This document shows, in pieces, positions 33,660-42,466 of a stretch of 64,000 bases of DNA. Positions within the stretch are counted from its first letter, which is position 1, and each line of letters begins with the position of its first letter. This DNA is from Flavihumibacter stibioxidans (GTDB taxonomy: Bacteria; Bacteroidota; Bacteroidia; Chitinophagales; Chitinophagaceae): the NCBI RefSeq assembly GCF_014332695.1, contig NZ_MBUA01000030.1:62001-126000 (forward strand), given 5' to 3'. Under the pieces are notes generated by a model, which was not told the origin of the DNA, did no database searches, and saw nothing but the letters and a program-made list of their open reading frames with translations. The position numbers and the translations under genes are program-made.

Positions 33660-35093
33660 TTACAGTGCTGCGAGCTGAACTTTTTGTTGCAGTTCCATTA
33701 CATTCTCCCTGAACACATTATCTGTATCCATCAGGTCTTTTACCGTCTGGCAGCTATGGATAACCGTAGTATGGTCGCGGCCGCCAAAGTGTTCGCCAAT
33801 GGTTTTCAATGAGTTCTTGGTGAAAGACTTGGCCAGGTACATAGTGATCTGGCGAGCCTGCACGATTTCCCGTTTGCGGGTTTTCTGGAGCAGCTTTTCG
33901 TAAGGAACATCGAAATAATCACAGACCATTTTCTGGATCGCTTCAATGGTAATTTCCTTGGAAGAGGTCTTCACAAAGTTACGGAGTACTTTCTTGGCCA
34001 AATCGAGGTCAATTTCCCTACGATTAAGCGAAGACTGTGCCAAAAGTGATATCAGCGCGCCTTCCAGCTCCCGTACGTTGCTATTAATATTATAGGCCAG
34101 GTATTTTACTACTTCACGAGGCATTTCCAGGCCATCATTCTTCATTTTACGCTCCAGTATCTCGATCCGGGTTTCATAATCAGGCACTTGCAGGTCAGCG
34201 CTTAATCCCCAGCGGAAACGGCTCAGCAATCTTTCCTGAACCCCCTCGAGGTCTTTTGGCGCCTTGTCTGATGTTAGGATCAGCTGCTTGCCGGACTGGT
34301 GCAGGTGGTTGAATATGGCAAAGAATGCATCCTGTGATTTTTCCGCCCGGTTGAAAAACTGAACATCATCGATGATCAGCACGTCTATCAGCTGGTAAAA
34401 ATGAATGAAATCATTGATGGCATTGTTACGGCTGTGGTCCACAAACTGGTTGATGAACTTTTCTGAGCTCACATACAAAACCACTTTGTTGGGATGAAGC
34501 CGTTTTACATCATTTCCGATTGCCTGGGCGAGGTGGGTTTTTCCCAAACCCACTCCCCCATATATAACCAATGGATTGAAAGAGTTGGCGCCGGGTTTCT
34601 CCGCTACCGTTTTTCCCGCACGACGGGCCACACGGTTACTATCACCTTCCACATAGGCGTCGAAAGTATAAATAGGATTCAGCTGCGGATCGATCTGCAT
34701 TTTCTTCAGACCGGGAATCACAAAAGGATTTTTCACCGGGTTATTTATAACCAACGGAAAATCCATCTCGTTATTGGAGTAAGTCTTGTAACCATGGGCG
34801 GGAACGTCCATCGTCAAAGGCTTGTTCTTATGATTGCCGCTATCTACCATGATACGATATTCCAGTTGCGCGTCTTTACCAAGGACCCTGCGAAGCGTTT
34901 TTGCCAGCAGGTTTACGTAATGTTCTTCCAGGTACTCATAAAAAAACTGGCTGGGTACCTGTATAACGAGTACGGTATTCTTGAGTTCAACGGGTTTAAT
35001 CGGCTCGAACCATGTTTTGAAATGCTGCCACTCCACGATATCCTTTATGATCTCCAGACAACTATTCCAGACTGTATCTAAGGTTTTGGTCAT
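33660..35093 (-). CDS. dnaA: Chromosomal replication initiator DnaA
   Basis: A 477-residue DnaA. Domain I is at the N-terminus (about 1-90, WQHFKTWFEPIKPVEL). The AAA+ domain III has Walker A YGGVGLGKTHLAQ (about residue 178) and Walker B DVLIIDDVQFF (about 238). Domain IV ends with the DnaA-box-binding signature GGRDHTTVIHSCQ (about 444). It initiates replication at oriC. It is not next to dnaN or gyrase genes, and I see no DnaA-box cluster around it, so oriC is probably elsewhere, as is common in Bacteroidota. Confidence 0.97.
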   Translation of the reverse strand: MTKTLDTVWNSCLEIIKDIVEWQHFKTWFEPIKPVELKNTVLVIQVPSQFFYEYLEEHYVNLLAKTLRRVLGKDAQLEYRIMVDSGNHKNKPLTMDVPAHGYKTYSNNEMDFPLVINNPVKNPFVIPGLKKMQIDPQLNPIYTFDAYVEGDSNRVARRAGKTVAEKPGANSFNPLVIYGGVGLGKTHLAQAIGNDVKRLHPNKVVLYVSSEKFINQFVDHSRNNAINDFIHFYQLIDVLIIDDVQFFNRAEKSQDAFFAIFNHLHQSGKQLILTSDKAPKDLEGVQERLLSRFRWGLSADLQVPDYETRIEILERKMKNDGLEMPREVVKYLAYNINSNVRELEGALISLLAQSSLNRREIDLDLAKKVLRNFVKTSSKEITIEAIQKMVCDYFDVPYEKLLQKTRKREIVQARQITMYLAKSFTKNSLKTIGEHFGGRDHTTVIHSCQTVKDLMDTDNVFRENVMELQQKVQLAAL

Positions 35094-35184
35094 TTGTGAA
35101 CGTGCAGTTTTGAATGATATACGTTATAAAAAAAATTAACGTAGGGGGACGAATATCAAATTTTTTCGTTGAAAAAAAAATATT

Positions 35185-36120
35185 TTATTCACTTGTTTTT
35201 TTACCTATCAACACAGTATGCGAAGCATCCAATTTTTTCTTCCGATTCCGCTGGAACTCAAAGTCCAAGCGGCCTAGAACGATTCCACCCCACCCTACCT
35301 GGTTCACTATCACATCATCCCCCGATTTATTTTTATACACAACAGGTGCATCAAAAAACGTATGTGTATGACCGCCAATAATGAGGTCGATATGTGCCGA
35401 CTCCCTGGCCAGGTTTTCATCACTCACCTTATTTTCCCTGTATTTGTATCCAAGGTGCGACAAACAGATAACCATGTCGCATTTCTCCGTATTCTTAAGG
35501 TAGTCGGCCCATTGGTTGGCCGAAGCAATAGGGTCAAGGTATTTTGTATTGCCTGCCAGGTTATCCGGCACAAGTCCCTTCATCTCAATACCCACGCCCG
35601 TTATACCGATTTTTAATCTCCCTTTCCTGAATACCTGGTAAGGTTTTGACCTGCCCTCCATCGGCGTATCAGTGAAATCATAATTACTGATGAGCAAAGG
35701 CAGGTTTCCATGCTTTAATTGTGTGGCGAAGTTTTCAAGTCCCGCATCAAAATCATGGTTTCCCATAGTACAGGCGTCATACCCCATTGCGGCCATCGCC
35801 CTGAACTCGGGCTCACCTTTGTAAAAATTAAAATAAGGGGTGCCCTGGAAGATGTCGCCGGCATCTAGCAAAAGTACCTGACCGCCTTCGGCCCTGATCC
35901 TGCTGATTTGCTCCGCCCTTGCGGCCACCCCGCCCAGTCCCTGGTTCCTGCTGCCATCCATGGGAAATGGTTCCAGCCTGCTGTGCACATCATTGGTATG
36001 CAGAATCGTCAGCCGTTCGGTTGCAGATTCGGCCATCAATTCATTTGAAAGAGCAGAACCAGTTAACAGGGCCCCGGTTGCCAGTGAGGTATTCTTCAAA
36101 AAATTTCTTCTATTGAGCAT
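35185..36120 (-). CDS. Metallophosphatase half of a split 5'-nucleotidase
   Basis: A 311-residue secreted metallophosphoesterase. It starts with a twin-arginine-like signal (MLNRRNFLKNTSLATGALL) and shows the full metal site of the UshA family: LHTNDVHSRLEP, LLDAGDIFQGTP, TMGNHDFDAG, LSHLGYKYR and GGHTHTF. It lacks the C-terminal substrate-binding domain, which is encoded by the preceding gene (36110-36868); the two overlap by 11 bp. Together they should hydrolyse nucleotides or related phosphate esters in the periplasm. The longer frame to 36171 is rejected because it would bury the signal. Confidence 0.9.
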   Translation of the reverse strand: MLNRRNFLKNTSLATGALLTGSALSNELMAESATERLTILHTNDVHSRLEPFPMDGSRNQGLGGVAARAEQISRIRAEGGQVLLLDAGDIFQGTPYFNFYKGEPEFRAMAAMGYDACTMGNHDFDAGLENFATQLKHGNLPLLISNYDFTDTPMEGRSKPYQVFRKGRLKIGITGVGIEMKGLVPDNLAGNTKYLDPIASANQWADYLKNTEKCDMVICLSHLGYKYRENKVSDENLARESAHIDLIIGGHTHTFFDAPVVYKNKSGDDVIVNQVGWGGIVLGRLDFEFQRNRKKKLDASHTVLIGKKTSE

Positions 36121-36868
36121 ATTGTACCCTGTTTTCAAGTGAGGCATTGATTTTTTCTCCACGCTTTGCAAAGGCGCCCAGGTAGCTGATCAGTGCGTCG
36201 CGAACCAGGACTCCCTTATTTTCCTGCGGGATGGATCGCAGCATATCGCAATTATCCCCGCCACTTGCCACATAATCAGAGTTGGCTACTATATAGGTGG
36301 CAGAGTAATCCAGCGGCAGTCCGCCCACCTTAACCTCCGTCGCTTTTTTGTCCTTTATTATATAGGATACACCGGAACCGGGCCAGCCGCCTCTTGAAGC
36401 CACATTATCAAGCAGCTCCTGCAATACCGAACCTTTCAGCCGCTGAATGATCATTATATTATCAAAAGGCATCAGTTCGTACACCTTGCCAAGAGTTAGC
36501 GGGCCTGCGGGCAGTTGATGCAGCCGTATCCCACCGTAATTGATAAAGGCTATATCTACCTTTACTCCATATAATTTCCCGGCTTCTGATTTAACCGCAT
36601 CCGCCAGGAGATTACCCAGAACGCCCTCGGGCTGTTTCTTTTCCAGGACAACAGCGGTTTCACCTATAACCGTATTCATGCTGGCATTTACACTGTCTGA
36701 ATAGGGACGAAGCAGTTCGCCAATGGCCGCACTGCGGGGAGCGTCCTGTGTAATACGTAACTTGTCGTACTGCATGGATGCCGGCTGGTAATACCTGTTA
36801 CAGGCAGTAAAAGCCAGCGCCAGCAACACCGCAGAGGCTTGCAAAACTGATCGAGAAAACTTTGACAT
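36110..36868 (-). CDS. 5'-nucleotidase C-terminal domain lipoprotein
   Basis: A 252-residue protein with a lipoprotein signal (VLLALAFTACNRYY, Cys near 23). The remainder is a 5'_nucleotid_C domain: GVLGNLLADAVKSEAG, INYGGIRLHQLPAGPLT, ELMPFDNIMIIQRLKG and NSDYVASGGDNCDML. In UshA this domain binds the nucleotide base and follows the phosphatase domain; here it is a separate gene placed first, with the catalytic half second. A minus-strand -7 box TATCTTTG (36932-36925) lies 57 bp upstream. Start at 36868 gives the signal peptide. Confidence 0.9.
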   Translation of the reverse strand: MSKFSRSVLQASAVLLALAFTACNRYYQPASMQYDKLRITQDAPRSAAIGELLRPYSDSVNASMNTVIGETAVVLEKKQPEGVLGNLLADAVKSEAGKLYGVKVDIAFINYGGIRLHQLPAGPLTLGKVYELMPFDNIMIIQRLKGSVLQELLDNVASRGGWPGSGVSYIIKDKKATEVKVGGLPLDYSATYIVANSDYVASGGDNCDMLRSIPQENKGVLVRDALISYLGAFAKRGEKINASLENRVQYAQ

Positions 36869-37002
36869 ATGAATGAACTTAAGGTACAAATATTTTACCA
36901 AGGGTAAAACCAATTTGCGGGCCGCAAAGATAAAACAAGTGTTTTTACGCAAATATGAAATCCGGAATATCTTTGCATTGATTTTAGGATAAAAACCTAA
37001 CC

Positions 37003-38571
37003 ATGCAACAAATAATCAGTTTACAGGTGAGTCCGGCAGAAGCAGCCGACGACCGCGCCATAACGGCATATATAGCCGCAGCCAGTTCAAAAAAGTCATC
37101 AGAAGTCAGCGGTTACCATATCCTTAAGCAATCCATAGATGCAAGGGGAAAACAGATCCGGATCAACCTGACACTGAAAGCCTTTATCAATGAGCCTTTC
37201 ACTGAGCGGGAAGTGCGCCATATCAGTTTCACTGATGTTTCCGGGGCTGCACACCAGGTAATTATTGTAGGCGCCGGGCCCTGCGGACTTTTTGCGGCGC
37301 TGCAACTGATAGAACAGGGTATCCGTCCGCTGATTCTTGAAAGGGGAAAGGATGTGCGTGCCCGGAGGCGCGATCTTGCCATGCTCAACAAGGAAGGCAT
37401 CGTGAACCCCGACAGCAATTATTGTTTCGGCGAAGGTGGTGCAGGCACTTACAGTGACGGCAAATTATATACCCGCTCCAATAAAAGGGGCAGTATTGAC
37501 CGCATCCTCAACCTTTTTGTACAGTTCGGAGCTGATGAACGGATCCTCTACGAAGCCCACCCACATATCGGCACCAACAAACTGCCGCATATTATGGTGG
37601 CCATGAGGCAGCAGATACTCGACAGCGGCGGGCTGTTCCTGTTCGAACAGAAAGTAAATTCTTTTATCATTAAAGATGGTGAAATCAGTGGTGTACTAAC
37701 TGCCTCGGGCAACCGATTTGAAGGCGATGCCGTGATCCTTGCCACCGGCCATTCAGCGCGCGACATATTTGAACTGCTGCACCGGCAGCAGGTCCTTATA
37801 GAAGCCAAGCCATTTGCGCTGGGGGTTCGCATTGAACACCCGCAGGAACTGATCGACAGCATCCAGTACCATTGTCCGGTACGCGGCGAATACCTTCCCC
37901 CGGCGTCTTACAGCCTGGTTCAGCAGGTTGGCGGCCGCGGAGTATTCTCTTTCTGCATGTGCCCCGGTGGCATCATCGCACCTGCTGCTACCAGTCCGGG
38001 TGAACTGGTGGTTAACGGCTGGAGTCCCTCCAAAAGAAATAATCCCTATGCCAATTCCGGCATGGTGGTGTCCATTGAAGAAAAGGATTACGGGCAGATC
38101 GGGGGGCCACTTGCGGCCATGTACTTCCAGCGCAATGTGGAACAAAAGGCATTTGAAGCGGGAGGCGGGAAATTTGTCGCTCCGGCACTTCGCATGACCG
38201 ATTTCGTTAGTCGGAAGGTTTCCGCCGATTTACCCGGCTGTTCTTACCTCCCCGGGGTACGGTCTGCCCCGCTGTGGGAGGTTTTACCCGGGTTCGTATA
38301 TAACAGCCTGGCTGAAGGGTTTAAAGCCTTCGGGCAAAAAATGCGGGGTTATTATACCGGTGAGGCGGTAGTGGTGGCAACGGAATCGAGAACATCATCG
38401 CCGGTGCGGATTCCGCGCGATCCGGATACCCTTGAACATCCGCAGGTGAAGGGATTATACCCTGCGGGTGAAGGGGCGGGATATGCCGGTGGCATCGTGA
38501 GTGCGGCCATGGACGGTGAGCGGATCGCCCGCATCATCGTGCACCGACTAACAGGTGTCCCAGTTGTCTGA
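37003..38571 (+). CDS. FAD-dependent oxidoreductase of the COG2509 type
   Basis: A 522-residue flavoprotein. A short N-terminal domain (about 1-80, with FINEPFTEREVRHISFTDVSG) precedes the dinucleotide fold VIIVGAGPCGLFAAL (about 87-101) and the COG2509 hallmark CFGEGGAGTYSDGKLYTR. The end shows GLYPAGEGAGYAGGIVSAAMDG, the FAD-closing motif. Substrate unknown. A -7 box TATCTTTG (36968-36975) precedes it. The stop TGA (38569-38571) lies inside the first arm of the GTCTGACGT palindrome, so its last Val-stop is repeat-encoded. Confidence 0.9.
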   Translation: MQQIISLQVSPAEAADDRAITAYIAAASSKKSSEVSGYHILKQSIDARGKQIRINLTLKAFINEPFTEREVRHISFTDVSGAAHQVIIVGAGPCGLFAALQLIEQGIRPLILERGKDVRARRRDLAMLNKEGIVNPDSNYCFGEGGAGTYSDGKLYTRSNKRGSIDRILNLFVQFGADERILYEAHPHIGTNKLPHIMVAMRQQILDSGGLFLFEQKVNSFIIKDGEISGVLTASGNRFEGDAVILATGHSARDIFELLHRQQVLIEAKPFALGVRIEHPQELIDSIQYHCPVRGEYLPPASYSLVQQVGGRGVFSFCMCPGGIIAPAATSPGELVVNGWSPSKRNNPYANSGMVVSIEEKDYGQIGGPLAAMYFQRNVEQKAFEAGGGKFVAPALRMTDFVSRKVSADLPGCSYLPGVRSAPLWEVLPGFVYNSLAEGFKAFGQKMRGYYTGEAVVVATESRTSSPVRIPRDPDTLEHPQVKGLYPAGEGAGYAGGIVSAAMDGERIARIIVHRLTGVPVV

Positions 38572-38614
38572 CGTTTAGCATTACTGAATACCGCGGATCC
38601 AAACGTCAGACAGC
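38563..38614. repeat. GTCTGACGT palindrome, looped type
   Basis: GTTGTCTGACGTTT (38563-38576) pairs with AAACGTCAGACAGC (38601-38614), with one T-G pair, around a 24-nt loop beginning AGCATTACTGAATACCG, then TTTCC. It includes the stop codon of the oxidoreductase gene and lies 127 bp before the ABC transporter gene. Confidence 0.93.
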
Positions 38615-38740
38615 TTTCCACATCCCAATCACCCCACATTTTACCCAGTCCCCATGAAAAATTTTCAGAACCTGTAATATTCAGGAAATTGACACGTCCA
38701 ATAGCCGCAGCAGAATAATTTTGACCATCAAAACCTTTAT

Positions 38741-39676
38741 ATGTCCTTACTGGAAGTTCGTCACCTCAAAAAATACTATGCCACCCAGAAAGCGGTGGAT
38801 GATATCAGCTTTTCCATTGATGCCGGCAGCATATTCGGTTTACTGGGGCCCAACGGAGCCGGTAAAACCACCCTGCTGCGGATGATTACGGGGATATTTT
38901 ATCCCGATGAAGGAGAAATCATCTTTGAAGGGCGGCCTTTCAATGCGGAAAAAGATATTCTAAGGATAGGGTACATGCCCGAAGAACGCGGACTGTACAA
39001 GAAAATGAAAATCGGCGACCAGGCGGTTTACCTGGCACAACTGAAAGGCCTGTCCAAAAGCCAGGCCATAGAAAAGGTCAAAGAATGGTTCGAGAAATTT
39101 GAAATGCAGAGCTGGTGGAACAAAAAAGTGGAGGACCTCAGTAAGGGAATGGGACAAAAACTGCAATTCGTAACCACCGTACTGCACGAACCTAAACTGA
39201 TCATACTGGATGAACCCTTCAGCGGCCTGGATCCCGTAAACTCCAATCTGATCAAGGAAGAAATATACAACCTGGCAAAAAAAGGCTGTACCATTATATT
39301 CAGCACCCACCGTATGGAACAGGTGGAAGAAATCTGCGACCAGATCGTACTGGTGAACAAGGGGCAAAAAATGCTGGATGGGAAAGTCGGGCAGATCAGG
39401 CAACAGTTTAAAGAAAACCTTTACCGTGTGCAAACCGAAGGAAACATACATGTTCCGGTTTCCGGCAACTTCAGTGTACTAAAACAGGGAAGCCATGAAT
39501 GGACCATTCAACTGCACAATGGAACCAGCACCAACCAGCTTTTGTCTGAATTAATCCAGGCGGGGGTTCCGGTGAATGGTTTCAATGAAATTCTGCCCAC
39601 CCTGAATGATATTTTTATCAGGCTCGTCAATGGCAGTACGTCTGCCACACGGCAGTTTCAGAATGTAAGCCTTTAA
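38741..39676 (+). CDS. ABC transporter ATP-binding protein (NatA-like)
   Basis: A 311-residue ABC ATPase: Walker A LLGPNGAGKTTLLRM (about 35-49), signature VEDLSKGMGQKLQF (about 133) and Walker B LIILDEPFSGLDP (about 154), then a C-terminal DUF4162-like segment (about 215-305). It should energise the permease encoded 18 bp downstream. NatAB-like pairs export Na+, drugs or peptides; the substrate here is unknown. Confidence 0.93.
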   Translation: MSLLEVRHLKKYYATQKAVDDISFSIDAGSIFGLLGPNGAGKTTLLRMITGIFYPDEGEIIFEGRPFNAEKDILRIGYMPEERGLYKKMKIGDQAVYLAQLKGLSKSQAIEKVKEWFEKFEMQSWWNKKVEDLSKGMGQKLQFVTTVLHEPKLIILDEPFSGLDPVNSNLIKEEIYNLAKKGCTIIFSTHRMEQVEEICDQIVLVNKGQKMLDGKVGQIRQQFKENLYRVQTEGNIHVPVSGNFSVLKQGSHEWTIQLHNGTSTNQLLSELIQAGVPVNGFNEILPTLNDIFIRLVNGSTSATRQFQNVSL

Positions 39677-39694
39677 ACTTTTATCCAACCAATC

Positions 39695-41002
39695 ATGAAC
39701 AAGACATTAATCATCATACAAAGGGAATTTCTTTCGCGCGTACAAAAGAAAACCTTCCTGTTGTCAACCATCCTTCTCCCCTTACTGATCTTCGGATTTT
39801 ACGCACTGATTATTTATTTCAGCGTTAAGGGCGAGGACAACCTGCATATTGCCATCGCTGACCAAACCGGGCAGTTTGAAGGAAAACTCCAGAGCACCGA
39901 CAATATCCGTTTTAGTTTTGTAAAGGACCAGGATGCTGCCGGTCTGCAGCAGGCAATAAACGATAAAAAATATACCGGCTATATCATCGTTCCTTCGGGA
40001 TTCAATGCAGCCGGCAAAGACAGCCTCACCTATACCAGCAATGCCAATGTGGGACTGATGACCAAGGAAAAAATTGAAAGCCGGATCAATAAAGCGATTG
40101 AGAAAACAAACCTGCAGCACCTGCTGGCACCGGGAGTTACCATGGCGCAGGTTGACAGCACGCGGAGTAATATTTCCCTCCATGTCTCCAAGCAGGGAAG
40201 CAAGAGCGGCAGTACCGGTTTCGCCTATGCGCTGGGCTTCATCTGTGGCATCCTGATATATATGGTGTTGTTCATTTATGGATCCATGGTCATGCGCGGG
40301 GTGATGGAAGAAAAAACCAACCGCATCGCAGAAGTGATGGTCAGCAGCGTAAAACCATTCCAGCTGATGATTGGTAAAATTGTGGGTATTGGCGCTGTTG
40401 GCCTGGTACAGTTCCTGATCTGGGGTGTATTGATCGTCGGGCTGCAGATGCTGCTGCCGCTTTTGTACCCCCAACTGCTGGAACAGGCAGCTCAACAGGG
40501 AGGCAACATGCCGGCTATGGGAGGAAATTCACAGCAATTGGGCATGATGAAACAGATCATGGACAACCTCAACAGTGTAAACATGGTCCAGATCCTGGTG
40601 CTTTTCATCCTGTATTTCCTGGGTGGATACCTCCTGTATTCATCCATGTTTGCCGCAGTGGGCAGTGCAGTGAATGAAGACCCACAGGACGCCCAGCAAC
40701 TGATGCTGCCCATCACCATGCCCATCATATTTTCCTTTGTGATCATGACCCAGGCGATCAATAACCCCGATGGTGGCATGGCCCTTTTTGGAAGCCTGTT
40801 CCCATTATCCTCTCCCATTGTTATGATGGCAAGACTTCCCTATGGTGTACCTGGCTGGCAGATTGCATTATCCTTATTGCTGCTTGTGCTTGGTTTCCTG
40901 GGTACTGCCTGGCTGGCTGCACGGATCTACCGCACCGGTATATTGATGTATGGCAAAAAAGTAACCTGGAAAGAATTGTGGAAATGGGCTATTACTTCAT
41001 AG
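39695..41002 (+). CDS. ABC-2 type transporter permease (NatB-like)
   Basis: A 435-residue permease. One helix near residue 22-44 is followed by a long extracytoplasmic domain (about 45-180), then about five to six helices from residue 183 to 412. The NatB-type block MEEKTNRIAEVMVSSVKPFQLM (about 206) is clear. It partners the ATPase at 38741. Its last 19 bases overlap the next gene in another frame, so the three genes are likely one transcript. Confidence 0.9.
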   Translation: MNKTLIIIQREFLSRVQKKTFLLSTILLPLLIFGFYALIIYFSVKGEDNLHIAIADQTGQFEGKLQSTDNIRFSFVKDQDAAGLQQAINDKKYTGYIIVPSGFNAAGKDSLTYTSNANVGLMTKEKIESRINKAIEKTNLQHLLAPGVTMAQVDSTRSNISLHVSKQGSKSGSTGFAYALGFICGILIYMVLFIYGSMVMRGVMEEKTNRIAEVMVSSVKPFQLMIGKIVGIGAVGLVQFLIWGVLIVGLQMLLPLLYPQLLEQAAQQGGNMPAMGGNSQQLGMMKQIMDNLNSVNMVQILVLFILYFLGGYLLYSSMFAAVGSAVNEDPQDAQQLMLPITMPIIFSFVIMTQAINNPDGGMALFGSLFPLSSPIVMMARLPYGVPGWQIALSLLLLVLGFLGTAWLAARIYRTGILMYGKKVTWKELWKWAITS

Positions 41003-41523
41003 GACTGGTAGCGCCGGCGGCGATTGACCAGCAGTTCCGTGAATGGAAAAAATGGATGCTGGATGGATTTGGTTGCAAAGTAGCCATGAAATCGCCGGCG
41101 CATATTACCCTGATCCCGCCATTCCAGATGAAGGAATCAGAAGAAGGCGGGATGCGAACTTTTATGGACCGGTTTGCGGAAACACAATTTCCCTTTGACA
41201 TCCGGCTGGATGGTTTTGGCTCATTTGACAAGCGGGTCATATTTGTGAAAGTGGACCAGAACCAGTTTCTGGGACGTTTGTATGACCGTTTCCAGCATGA
41301 TTTCCTGTTGGCATATCCTGGCCAGGTAAAACCCGACAAGCGTCCATTTCACCCCCATATGACCATTGCCACCCGTGATATTCCCAGGCAATCTTTCGGA
41401 GAGGCCATGGAACATTTTACTCCTATCTCCTTTTCTGCAGTTATCCCTGCCAGTGAGTTGTCATTGCTTTACCTCCGGCCTGGTAGGTGGGATGTGGTTC
41501 ACCGGGCTGTTTTCGGTGCCTGA
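40984..41523 (+). CDS. 2'-5' RNA ligase / cyclic phosphodiesterase-like protein
   Basis: A 179-residue member of the 2H phosphoesterase superfamily. Both HxTx motifs are present: PAHITLIPPF (about residue 35) and HPHMTIATRD (about 121). Such proteins ligate or cleave 2'-5' phosphodiester or cyclic phosphate ends of RNA; the true substrate is unknown. The frame also has a GTG at 40978, but the ATG at 40984 is the better start. Its stop TGA is the first three bases of a perfect 49-bp palindrome (41521-41569). Confidence 0.88.
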   Translation: MGYYFIGLVAPAAIDQQFREWKKWMLDGFGCKVAMKSPAHITLIPPFQMKESEEGGMRTFMDRFAETQFPFDIRLDGFGSFDKRVIFVKVDQNQFLGRLYDRFQHDFLLAYPGQVKPDKRPFHPHMTIATRDIPRQSFGEAMEHFTPISFSAVIPASELSLLYLRPGRWDVVHRAVFGA

Positions 41524-41569
41524 ACAGTGTTCACCCGTCGGGTGCCACCCGACGGGTGAACACTGTTCA
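41521..41569. repeat. CACCCGTCGGG palindrome (second repeat family)
   Basis: Perfect 24-bp arms, 41521-41544 and 41546-41569, meet at a single central base. The inner core is CACCCGTCGGGTG / CACCCGACGGGTG; the outer arm is TGAACAGTGTT / AACACTGTTCA. The first three bases are the stop codon of the ligase-like gene. The only relative in the window is at 53376-53476. Confidence 0.93.
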
Positions 41570-41608
41570 ATGTTAAATATTTCCCAACAACAAGTACAAC
41601 CGAGGCAA

Positions 41609-41648
41609 TTACGAATTTATTCGTATGTTTATACGAACATTTTCGTAA
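41609..41648. promoter_or_regulatory. Four-half-site TACGAA/TTCGTA operator
   Basis: Half-sites TACGAA (41610), TTCGTA (41620), TACGAA (41632) and TTCGTA (41642) alternate at 10-12 bp spacing, forming three overlapping palindromes (41610-41625, 41620-41637, 41632-41647). It ends 16 bp before the ATG at 41664. The layout is that of a repressor operator; palindromes of this kind precede BlaI/MecI-type repressor targets in related bacteria as I recall them, so BlaI-like control is a guess. No such repressor gene is in the window. Confidence 0.6.
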
Positions 41649-41663
41649 TACAAACCAGATACT

Positions 41664-42395
41664 ATGTACAGATTCAATCAGACCTTTCGCAAATGGGGCG
41701 CTGCCGCCCTTGTGGTAACACTGGCCGTCCCGGCCATCAGTTGGAACGACAGTCTTATTCATTCCAATGGATTACAGGCAGATATGTATGTGTCAGATAC
41801 CCTGCCCGGCGGCAGCCTGGAAGATCATATCAACAAGCTGGAAAAAGCCAGGGAAAAGCTGGACGGAAAACTCGCCGAAAAAGACTGGAGCCGGGCGGAA
41901 AAAGAAATAGAATCCGCACTGGCGAAAATCAATTCGGCTGAGATCGAAAAACAAATACAGCAGGCACTGGCGGCTTTGCAGGACAACAAGAAACTAATGC
42001 AGTCTGAATTAAAACACATGGATGTCGAAATGCAGCAAGTGCAACAGCATTTGCAGGATGTCAAAAAGGAAATTGAAATGTCCCGGGTTCAACTCCAAAA
42101 AGACCTTAAGACAAAGATGCCCGATATAAAAAAGGAACTGGAAAAAGCCAAAATCAGCATGGATGAAGCGAAGAAGGAACTGGAATCTTACCGGGAAATG
42201 ATAACCGAAATGGAAAGAGAGGGGCTCATCCCTGACAAAAACAATTACCGCATCGAATACAGGGATGAAAAGTTATCAATCAACGGGAAGGAACAACCGA
42301 AGGAGGTGGCTGACCGGTACCGAAAATACTTTAAGAAAAAACAAATGGTCATCAGCAATGAGAACAATCACTTTAATGCGCAAAGTGAAGAATGA
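41664..42395 (+). CDS. Coiled-coil protein of unknown function
   Basis: A 243-residue protein with a hydrophobic N-terminus (AAALVVTLAVPAISW) acting as signal or anchor. A very long charged coiled coil (about 50-180; repeated KLEKAREKL, EKEIESALAKI, LEKAKISMDEAKKELE) follows, and a short C-terminal motif with INGKEQPKEVADRYRKYF. That ending is reminiscent of proteins next to BlaR1/M56 peptidase systems in Bacteroidota. Probably periplasmic. The upstream operator array suggests tight regulation. Function unknown. Confidence 0.7.
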   Translation: MYRFNQTFRKWGAAALVVTLAVPAISWNDSLIHSNGLQADMYVSDTLPGGSLEDHINKLEKAREKLDGKLAEKDWSRAEKEIESALAKINSAEIEKQIQQALAALQDNKKLMQSELKHMDVEMQQVQQHLQDVKKEIEMSRVQLQKDLKTKMPDIKKELEKAKISMDEAKKELESYREMITEMEREGLIPDKNNYRIEYRDEKLSINGKEQPKEVADRYRKYFKKKQMVISNENNHFNAQSEE

Positions 42396-42424
42396 TTCTT
42401 ATAACTACCTTATCAGCTATGAAA

Positions 42425-42456
42425 AAAATGCCCGGCTTGCTGCCGGGCATTTTCGT
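42425..42456. terminator. Bidirectional intrinsic terminator
   Basis: AAAATGCCCGGC (42425-42436) pairs perfectly with GCCGGGCATTTT (42442-42453) around a five-base loop. A and T tracts lie on both sides. It separates the convergent coiled-coil and carboxypeptidase-regulatory-like genes. Confidence 0.92.
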
Positions 42457-42466
42457 ATTTTCTGTT

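Noticed and set aside
33660-35180. Replication origin next to dnaA
   Set aside because: No cluster of TTATCCACA-like boxes or suitable AT-rich unwinding element was found on either side, and dnaN, gyrB and recF are not neighbours.
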